The notes under the pieces are model-generated. The model was not told the DNA's origin and ran no database searches. It worked only from the letters and a program-made list of their open reading frames with translations. The position numbers and the translations under genes were made by a program. 7,186 bases of DNA from an uncultured Rickettsiales bacterium (GTDB taxonomy: Bacteria; Pseudomonadota; Alphaproteobacteria; Rickettsiales; Midichloriaceae). How positions within the stretch are numbered: position 1 is the first letter of the stretch; each line of letters begins with the position of its first letter. Positions 1 through 5,102 of this stretch are shown in pieces. The stretch covers positions 1-7,186 of the forward strand of contig CALKVD010000023.1 in assembly GCA_937996615.1 (NCBI GenBank). The letters run 5' to 3'.

Positions 1-2
1 AT

Positions 3-356
3 TCATGGCGCGATAAAATGACCGGCGAGAAGAAAGAAAAAACCGAATGGCATAAGGTTGTAGTTTTCGTACCACAGCTAGTACAAATTATTAAAAGTTA
101 TATCAAAAAAGGGAGTAAAGTGTATATTGAGGGTTCCTTACAAACACGCAAATGGCTTGACCATGCTAACGTTGAGAAATTTGTGACTGAGATCGTCTTA
201 CAATCTTATAACAGTACTCTTGTATTGCTCGACAACAGTTCAAGCAGCAAGGATGCAAGCTACGATATGAATAACTCCAGCAATAGAATGGGGGAAGCAC
301 CATCAGCACCAAGCACCTATTCAGTTGAAGATTTGAACGATGAAATTCCATTTTAG
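3..356 (+). CDS. ssb: Single-stranded DNA-binding protein SSB (5'-truncated by window edge)
   Basis: This is the C-terminal part of SSB, which coats single-stranded DNA during replication, repair and recombination. The reading frame is open to the window edge and reads SWRDKMTGEKKEKTEWHKVV, the well-known middle of the OB fold. The ATG at 18 is therefore an internal methionine, and roughly 40 N-terminal residues are missing. The segment KKGSKVYIEGSLQTRKW (about visible residues 36-52) and TEIVLQSYNSTLVLLD complete the OB fold. A Ser/Asn-rich, low-complexity linker follows, and the protein ends in EDLNDEIPF, the acidic tip ending in Pro-Phe that recruits partner proteins such as PriA, which is encoded elsewhere in this window on the other strand. 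Identification is secure; only the start is unseen. Confidence 0.96.
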   Translation, partial: SWRDKMTGEKKEKTEWHKVVVFVPQLVQIIKSYIKKGSKVYIEGSLQTRKWLDHANVEKFVTEIVLQSYNSTLVLLDNSSSSKDASYDMNNSSNRMGEAPSAPSTYSVEDLNDEIPF

Positions 357-415
357 TTTTAGCTTTTATTGTAAAATTTTATATTAAAATAACATGTTAG
401 CCTAATATTATTCTA

Positions 416-444
416 TTGTCAGGTTACGTTATTTACTCTCTAGT
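416..444 (+). promoter_or_regulatory. Weak sigma70-like promoter candidate before the inverted repeat
   Basis: TTGTCA at 416-421 (one change from TTGACA) is followed after 17 nt by TCTAGT at 439-444 (four of six matches to TATAAT). A transcript from here would carry the 464-520 hairpin in its leader before reaching folE. In DNA this AT-rich such matches arise by chance, so this is only a candidate. Confidence 0.2.
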
Positions 445-463
445 TTGGGATAGAAATTCTATT

Positions 464-520
464 GGTTAAAAATATTAGTAATAAATTGTTGTAAACAATT
501 TATTACTAATATTTTTAACC
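464..520. repeat. Perfect 27-bp inverted repeat with 3-nt loop
   Basis: Bases 464-490 are the exact reverse complement of bases 494-520, separated by the trinucleotide gta. The arms contain 23 A/T pairs and four G/C pairs. In RNA from either strand this would fold into one uninterrupted 27-bp hairpin, far longer than an ordinary intrinsic terminator. There is no T tract directly after either arm; the plus-strand side runs into a C tract (about 519-524). It could be a bidirectional terminator for ssb, a palindromic insertion of the kind known from intracellular alphaproteobacteria, or the joined ends of a lost mobile element. The symmetry is seen directly; the role is unknown. Confidence 0.9.
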
Positions 521-565
521 CCCCATGTATTTCACCCAAAAAATGATAAAATTTTCAAATCACTA

Positions 566-571
566 TATACT
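566..571 (+). promoter_or_regulatory. Possible -10 element for folE
   Basis: TATACT at 566-571 matches TATAAT at five of six positions and lies 63 nt before the folE start, downstream of the long hairpin. No good -35 hexamer sits at the right distance; TGATAA at 544-549, 16 nt away, is poor. It could let folE be transcribed independently of the hairpin region. Confidence 0.25.
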
Positions 572-634
572 AAAATTTGTTATCTTATTAGCGCCTTTAG
601 ATCTTTTTAAAAATTTCAAATTAATCAATTTTCT

Positions 635-1231
635 ATGACCAAGCTACCAGCCAGTGACCAAATTTCACAGCTTCAAGCAGAAGAAGCATTTAAAATCATT
701 CTCCAATATATAGGAGAAGATACAGAACGGGAAGGACTAAAAGAAACTCCTAAAAGATTTATAAATAATTTACAAGAATATTTTCAAGGTTATAGCAAAG
801 ATCCCAAAACTATTTTAAAAAACACTTATAAAGAAACTGCTTCTTATGATGGGATGGTTGTCTTGAATGATATAGAATTTATTTCCCATTGTGAGCATCA
901 TTTTTTACCTATAGTTGGCAAAGCTTGCGTAGCTTACATCCCAGATAATAAGGTTGTAGGAATTAGCAAATTAGCTAGGTTGGTTCACGTATATGCCCAA
1001 CGCCTTCAATTGCAAGAAAGGATGAATTCCCAAATAGCTCGAGCGATCAATGATATATTACAACCCAAAGGTGTTGCAGTTGGCATTGTAGCTCGCCATT
1101 ATTGTATGTCAAGTCGTGGAGTTAAAACTTTACAAAGCTCCATGACTACATCAATGTTTTTAGGGACATTTGACAATAATGATCATTTAAAAAATCAATT
1201 TATTGGTTTTTTAAACAAAATTGAATTATAA
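635..1231 (+). CDS. folE: GTP cyclohydrolase I (type IA, FolE)
   Basis: FolE converts GTP to 7,8-dihydroneopterin triphosphate and formate in the cytoplasm, the first step toward tetrahydrofolate and also a source for queuosine precursors. The 198-residue product has the usual length. The SHCEHHFLP motif supplies Cys86 and His89 for zinc and His88 for catalysis; HYCMSSRGV supplies His155 and the third zinc ligand Cys157. Each is offset by exactly 24 from the E. coli residues Cys110, His112, His113, His179 and Cys181. GISKLARLV and the TTSMFLG segment near the C-terminus are also typical. ATG 635 is the only reasonable start, because an in-frame stop lies at 608-610; no clear Shine-Dalgarno sequence precedes it. 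No other folate or queuosine gene is in the window, so the pathway it feeds cannot be told here. Confidence 0.97.
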   Translation: MTKLPASDQISQLQAEEAFKIILQYIGEDTEREGLKETPKRFINNLQEYFQGYSKDPKTILKNTYKETASYDGMVVLNDIEFISHCEHHFLPIVGKACVAYIPDNKVVGISKLARLVHVYAQRLQLQERMNSQIARAINDILQPKGVAVGIVARHYCMSSRGVKTLQSSMTTSMFLGTFDNNDHLKNQFIGFLNKIEL

Positions 1232-1253
1232 TAGTTTTATATCCCTCAATATA

Positions 1254-1284
1254 TTGCAATAACTATGGAACAATCGAATATAAC
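1254..1284 (+). promoter_or_regulatory. Weak promoter candidate for the rimB-rimK fusion gene
   Basis: In the 107-nt gap after folE, TTGCAA at 1254-1259 is followed after 19 nt by TATAAC at 1279-1284. The spacing is slightly long. The gap could equally be crossed by read-through from folE; no clear terminator separates the two genes. Confidence 0.2.
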
Positions 1285-1329
1285 AATTGTAGTTAATTTA
1301 TCCCTAACTATTTGCTTTCAAGTCAATTT

Positions 1330-1334
1330 GGTGA
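1330..1334 (+). promoter_or_regulatory. Ribosome binding site favouring ATG 1339 of rimB-rimK
   Basis: GGTGA lies 4 nt upstream of ATG 1339. It falls inside the reading frame if translation began at TTG 1312, which supports the shorter 464-residue protein. Confidence 0.45.
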
Positions 1335-1338
1335 TGTA

Positions 1339-2733
1339 ATGAATACAGAAAAGTTTATAGTGGGATGCGAGGAATGGTGCAACTTGCCCGATATGGGTAT
1401 TCCAGCAATTAAAGCTAAAATTGATTCTGGCGCCAATGTTTCAGCGTTACATGCTTTTAATATTACAACATCTTGGGATGGCGCTACGGAATATGTTAAT
1501 TTTTCCGTTCACCCAATCCAAAATACCAGACATGTGGTCGTACAATGCAAAGTACCTATCGCAGCAAGAAGAGTTGTTAAAAGCTCCAACGGCATACCTG
1601 AAAATAGGATTATTATAGTTACCCCTCTGAAAATAGGTGGTAAAACTTGGGACATAGAAATTAGTCTCACTAACCGTGATAGCATGGGCTACCGGATGTT
1701 GCTTGGGAAGGAGGCGATGCGGCAATATATGCTAGTTGATATGTCACTTGAATCAGCTTTGGGTGATATTAACTATAATGAACTACAGTCTTACTATACC
1801 GTACATTCCGTACAAAATAAACCGCTACATATAGGAATACTTGCCTCTAACCCCAATTTATATTCTAACAGAAGAATAATTGAAGCTTGTGAAATGCGCG
1901 GCCATCAAGCAACTTTCCTCCAAATAAAAAATTGCTATATCCATATAGGACAAAATGGTCCTACAATTTTCCACCGCAAACTTGGAGAATTACAAAATAT
2001 TGATGCCGTCATTCCACGACTCAAACCTTCGATGACTTTCTATGGCTGCGCCTTAACTAGACAATTTCAATCTATGGGTGCTTTTTGTTTAAACGGAGCA
2101 AATGCAATTGCTAATTCACGCGATAAACTAAAATGCCTCCAAATCTTATCTACAAGAGGAATGCCAATGCCAGCAACAAGCTTTGCTAGCTCCCCTCTAG
2201 ACACATGTCGCTTGATCGAAGCAGTTGGAGGAACTCCAATAATCGCCAAACTCCTCGAAGGAACCCAAGGCAAGGGGGTTGTGTTACTTGACAATCTTGC
2301 TGCAGCCGAAAGCGTCATAAGCGCATTTAAATGTATGGAAGCCAATATATTAGTACAAGAATTTATCAGTGAAGCGAACGGTGAGGACATCAGGTGTTTT
2401 GTTGTTGGCGGTAAAGTTATTGCCGCGATGAAACGCAAAGCAAAAGAAGGTGATTTCCGTTCTAATTTTCATCTCGGCGGCACAGTTGCTCCAGTCAAAA
2501 TCAAAAAAATAGAAAGAAAAATTGCCGTTACCGCAGTAAAAATGATGGGATTACACGTTGCCGGAATCGACATGGTTAGAGCCAAAGACGGCCCTAAAAT
2601 ATTAGAGGTTAATTCATCTCCAGGCCTAGAAGGAATAGAAAAAGCAAGCGGCTTAGACATTGCAACCAGCATGATCTTATGCATAGAAAAAAATGTCTAT
2701 GGCTGTAAGAAAAAATTGAATCAGACGACATAA
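1339..2733 (+). CDS. rimK: RimB-RimK fusion: retropepsin-like protease domain plus ribosomal protein S6 glutamate ligase
   Basis: RimK is an ATP-grasp ligase that adds glutamates to the C-terminus of ribosomal protein S6. Residues about 162-464 align along the full length of E. coli RimK from memory: GTQGKG (308-313), the DIRCFVVGG segment (R352), EGDFRSN (370-376), Asp411, and EVNSSPGLEGIE with Glu423 and Asn425, which bind ATP and metal in this family. Residues about 4-145 form a separate domain of the PF05618 type (RimB, once called ATP-dependent zinc protease): IPAIKAKIDSGANVSALHAF with the aspartic-protease-like Asp29-Ser-Gly-Ala, and a closing LLGKEAM segment. In Pseudomonas, RimB is a separate glutamate-specific protease acting on S6, so this protein may hold both activities (inference). 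ATG 1339 is preferred because GGTGA at 1330-1334 precedes it; a TTG at 1312 would add nine poorly conserved residues. Confidence 0.93.
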   Translation: MNTEKFIVGCEEWCNLPDMGIPAIKAKIDSGANVSALHAFNITTSWDGATEYVNFSVHPIQNTRHVVVQCKVPIAARRVVKSSNGIPENRIIIVTPLKIGGKTWDIEISLTNRDSMGYRMLLGKEAMRQYMLVDMSLESALGDINYNELQSYYTVHSVQNKPLHIGILASNPNLYSNRRIIEACEMRGHQATFLQIKNCYIHIGQNGPTIFHRKLGELQNIDAVIPRLKPSMTFYGCALTRQFQSMGAFCLNGANAIANSRDKLKCLQILSTRGMPMPATSFASSPLDTCRLIEAVGGTPIIAKLLEGTQGKGVVLLDNLAAAESVISAFKCMEANILVQEFISEANGEDIRCFVVGGKVIAAMKRKAKEGDFRSNFHLGGTVAPVKIKKIERKIAVTAVKMMGLHVAGIDMVRAKDGPKILEVNSSPGLEGIEKASGLDIATSMILCIEKNVYGCKKKLNQTT

Positions 2734-2798
2734 TTGTGATACTAAAATATGATAACGAGATAATACTACAGCATTAGATTGGATTACTCTAGTAACGC

Positions 2799-2957
2799 AT
2801 GGCTAATTTTATAAATTGGCTAGAAAACCTTGTTGGATATTTCTGTTTCCAGCAACAATCAAAATTACGCTATCCCAACTTCCTTTGGCAAATGTTACGG
2901 ATCCCATCAACAAATTCTACTGCTAATGCAACAAATGGTCGTGGGGGTTTAAATTAA
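2799..2957 (+). CDS. Small 52-codon ORF, unproven
   Basis: An ATG-to-TAA frame starting MANFINWLENLVGYFCFQQQ and ending NGRGGLN occupies the spacer. It has no recognised domain, no clear ribosome binding site and no obvious promoter. Third codon positions are poorer in G and C (15 of 52) than first and second positions, which is weakly coding-like. The N-terminal half is hydrophobic and aromatic (Trp7, Tyr14, Phe15, Phe17) but too short and polar for a clear membrane segment. The opposite strand carries competing protein-like frames, so this ORF may be the shadow of a decayed gene. I do not recognise it. Confidence 0.2.
   Translation: MANFINWLENLVGYFCFQQQSKLRYPNFLWQMLRIPSTNSTANATNGRGGLN
2809..2953 (-). 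pseudogene. Possible frameshifted gene remnant opposite the small ORF
   Basis: On the minus strand, one frame reads PPRPFVALAVEFVDGIR (from 2953 to 2897) and soon stops. From 2898 the neighbouring frame reads VTFAKGSWDSVILIVAG and continues to a TAA at 2809-2811. Joined at the shared point they give one continuous peptide of about 48 residues, as if two bases had been lost near 2897-2899. The DGIR-VTF-x-x-GSW pattern faintly recalls the C-terminal domain of alpha-D-phosphohexomutases, but the following residues do not match their R-x-S-N-T motif, so that assignment is not supported. No start codon or upstream domain remains, because the priA stop lies just upstream. Confidence 0.2.
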
Positions 2958-2970
2958 TTCAATCAAATTC

Positions 2971-5040
2971 TCAAGAAAAATATTGGGGATCGACGTCTAT
3001 TCTGAGGGTAACTTTTGCTGAGATTTGTGTGGGATAAATCCAAGCTGCTAATAGTTTTTGGATATTAACATTAAGATCGGCGCATACTATAAAACGATAA
3101 CGGTAACTCCCCCGAATCTGTAACATTGGAGCAGCAGCAGGCCCCAAAACCAAGCATGATTTAGTGTTTTCCGGCATTGTTTTACGCAAACTATCCATTG
3201 TTTTTTGCACCACTAATTCATCATAGCCACTACAAGTCACAATTGCCATTCGGCTAAAAGGAGGCATATGAGCCGCAGCTCGATTTTGCAATTCAGTTTC
3301 GATAAATTGATCCTGATTATAGAGCGCAAGATCCCTCAAGATTTGCGACTTTGGTTCAATTGTCTGGAGAACAACTTCACCTTGGAGATTATCTCTCCCG
3401 GCCCTACCAATAACTTGGTATAATAGCTGGTAAGTTTTTTCGAGAACTCTGATATCAGCAGAAAGATAACTAGGGTTTGCGTTTAAAACTATTACCAAAT
3501 GGAGATTAGGAAAATTCAATCCTTTAGCTAAGATCTGGGTACCGATTATGATATCAACATCTTGGTTAATGATATTAGAAATTATACTAGTAGCTTCTTT
3601 TTGTGATTTGACATGATCGCTTGTAATCGTAGCGATTTTAGCTTCAGGAAAAAGTTTGCTAACCTCTTCTTCAACTCTCTCAACACCGGCACCATAGAGA
3701 ATTGTATTACCATTTTCTTGATCATTGCATTCTGAGCAATTTTTGACATATTGCGATGCAAAACCACAATAATGACATTGCATTGTATTGTTTTTTTTAT
3801 GATACACCAACCAAAATGAGCAAATTTTACATTTAGCTTTATTACCACAATTTGGGCAAAATATTATTGGCGAATAGCCCCTTCGATTAACAAAAATCAA
3901 CACCTGTTTTTTTTGTTCTATTGTTGCCTTAATTTTGGCGATTGATGTTGGATGGAGAGAGGAATTTTTATTATTATGCTGCATATCGACAATCACAACA
4001 TTTGGGAGCAAAACCCCAGTATATCTGCTATATAATCGATGCATTAGGTACTTTCCAAGCTTTGTGTTATGTACTGTTTCAATCGAAGGAGTAGCTGACG
4101 AAAGAATCAGCGGTATTTTTAAGATATTACCCAAAACCACTGCCATATCCCTAGCGTGATATATCACTCCCTCATCTTGTTTAAACGACCCATCATGTTC
4201 TTCGTCGATAATAATCAATCCTAAATCGGCAAATGGCAGAAACAACGCACTTCTTGCTCCAACAATAAAACGAATTTCACCCCGAGCTACCCCCTGCCAT
4301 ACTTGATATTTTTGAGCCGGTGACACATCAGAGTGCCATTGAAACAGAGGACCAACTTTTTCTCGAAATCTCGTCTCAAGCTGGGTTGTTAGCAAGATCT
4401 CTGGAGCTAGAATCAAAACTTGTTTACCGGAATATAAAACTTCCTGCGCCACCCTTAAATAAACTTCAGTTTTCCCAGAACCAGTAACACCATTAATCAC
4501 ATTAACTTTAGGATTATCACCATCAGGTAAAGAAAAAGATCGCAATATATCGTCTGCAACTTTTTGCTGCGATTCTGATAGTACTATGCTATCACGTTGC
4601 AAATAATCTTCTGTCGTTTGTAATAATCGCTCTCTAACTTTTCTTGGTTCTTTGTTATAATATTTCAACAAGGTTGATAGCATCATTTTTAATACCATCC
4701 CTTTTGGTACCATGTTATAATTTGCGACCCAGTTAAGGAAATCAATCAATTTTTTAGACATGGGAGAAAAATCTAATAGTCTTGTTATGTGCTTTAGGGT
4801 ATATTTTTTACTCTTTTCTTTATAATTGAGATTATTGTCTTCTGAGGCGGGATTTTTTCCTTGGTTATTTGCCTCAAGCTCAAAATTCTCTTCAAACAGA
4901 ACAGATTTTATCACAACACCTAAGGTTTCACCTTTGCGAAATGGAACCACAACAATTTGACCTGGAACGCAAATCTGATTACTCAAATAGGTCAGTTCAT
5001 GGTTAATCGCTAATGGTAGCAGTACTTGAACTTGGTACAT
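2971..5040 (-). CDS. priA: Primosomal protein N' (replication restart helicase PriA)
   Basis: PriA is a 3'-to-5' superfamily 2 helicase that recognises stalled or repaired forks and reloads the replicative helicase. The 689-residue product has, in order, an N-terminal 3'-end-binding domain (about 1-100), Walker A GVTGSGKTE (184-192), DEEH (279-282), SSAT (314-317), eight zinc-binding cysteines (395, 398, 404, 407, 422, 425, 435, 438), the GTQILAKG helicase motif (500-507) and IGRAGR (544-549). A hydrophilic insert (about 56-79) sits in the N-terminal domain. Two acidic positions after the GTQ motif, usually Asp-x-Asp, are Asn520 and Asn522. ATG 5040 is chosen: an AGG sits 9 nt upstream (5050-5052), whereas it would directly abut the alternative TTG at 5049. 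It lies 62 nt downstream of ptrB on the same strand. Confidence 0.97.
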   Translation of the reverse strand: MYQVQVLLPLAINHELTYLSNQICVPGQIVVVPFRKGETLGVVIKSVLFEENFELEANNQGKNPASEDNNLNYKEKSKKYTLKHITRLLDFSPMSKKLIDFLNWVANYNMVPKGMVLKMMLSTLLKYYNKEPRKVRERLLQTTEDYLQRDSIVLSESQQKVADDILRSFSLPDGDNPKVNVINGVTGSGKTEVYLRVAQEVLYSGKQVLILAPEILLTTQLETRFREKVGPLFQWHSDVSPAQKYQVWQGVARGEIRFIVGARSALFLPFADLGLIIIDEEHDGSFKQDEGVIYHARDMAVVLGNILKIPLILSSATPSIETVHNTKLGKYLMHRLYSRYTGVLLPNVVIVDMQHNNKNSSLHPTSIAKIKATIEQKKQVLIFVNRRGYSPIIFCPNCGNKAKCKICSFWLVYHKKNNTMQCHYCGFASQYVKNCSECNDQENGNTILYGAGVERVEEEVSKLFPEAKIATITSDHVKSQKEATSIISNIINQDVDIIIGTQILAKGLNFPNLHLVIVLNANPSYLSADIRVLEKTYQLLYQVIGRAGRDNLQGEVVLQTIEPKSQILRDLALYNQDQFIETELQNRAAAHMPPFSRMAIVTCSGYDELVVQKTMDSLRKTMPENTKSCLVLGPAAAPMLQIRGSYRYRFIVCADLNVNIQKLLAAWIYPTQISAKVTLRIDVDPQYFS

Positions 5041-5049
5041 TAAACTCAA

Positions 5050-5052
5050 CCT
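5050..5052 (-). promoter_or_regulatory. Ribosome binding site deciding the priA start
   Basis: On the minus strand AGG (within AGGTTGAG) lies 9 nt before ATG 5040. For the in-frame TTG at 5049 there would be no spacing at all, so the ATG is the likelier start. Confidence 0.45.
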
Positions 5053-5067
5053 ATACTAGAAACAATT

Positions 5068-5097
5068 AATATAACCCATACCATCTATCACCCCCAA
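5068..5097 (-). promoter_or_regulatory. Weak promoter candidate in the ptrB-priA gap
   Basis: Read on the minus strand, TTGGGG (5092-5097) is followed after 18 nt by TATATT (5068-5073), 27 nt before the priA ATG. The -35 half is poor. It could give priA its own transcription in addition to read-through from ptrB. Confidence 0.22.
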
Positions 5098-5102
5098 TCG
5101 AA

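Larger units (their letters stand above)
357..634. other. 278-bp gene-free spacer between ssb and folE
   Basis: No convincing coding frame is visible in this very AT-rich stretch. It holds the long perfect inverted repeat at 464-520, a weak promoter-like pair before it (416-444) and a -10-like hexamer after it (566-571). No classical GC-rich stem followed by a T run is seen downstream of the ssb stop codon, so how ssb transcription ends is not clear unless the inverted repeat does it. Confidence 0.7.
2734..2970. other. Convergent spacer between rimB-rimK and priA
   Basis: The two flanking genes converge on these 237 bp. No intrinsic terminator with a GC-rich stem and T run is visible for either. 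A small imperfect hairpin (2802-2809 with 2813-2820, one G-T pair) has no T tract. The second half (about 2799-2957) is less AT-rich than the other spacers and is open in one plus-strand frame and almost open on the minus strand, which suggests a small gene or a gene remnant. Confidence 0.6.

Noticed and set aside
18..356. ssb starting at ATG 18 as a complete short protein
   Set aside because: The frame is open to the window edge and the upstream codons (SWRDK) match the SSB fold, so the ATG is internal and the gene is cut by the window.
376..390. Short inverted repeat just after ssb as terminator
   Set aside because: A 6-bp stem made only of A/T pairs is expected by chance in this composition and would be too weak.
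2067..2438. 123-codon minus-strand frame inside the rimB-rimK gene
   Set aside because: It lies wholly opposite the strongly conserved RimK coding sequence and shows no recognisable domain; it is a shadow frame.
2801..2821. Small hairpin as terminator for rimB-rimK or priA
   Set aside because: The 8-bp stem includes a G-T pair, is mostly A/T and has no T run after it on either strand.
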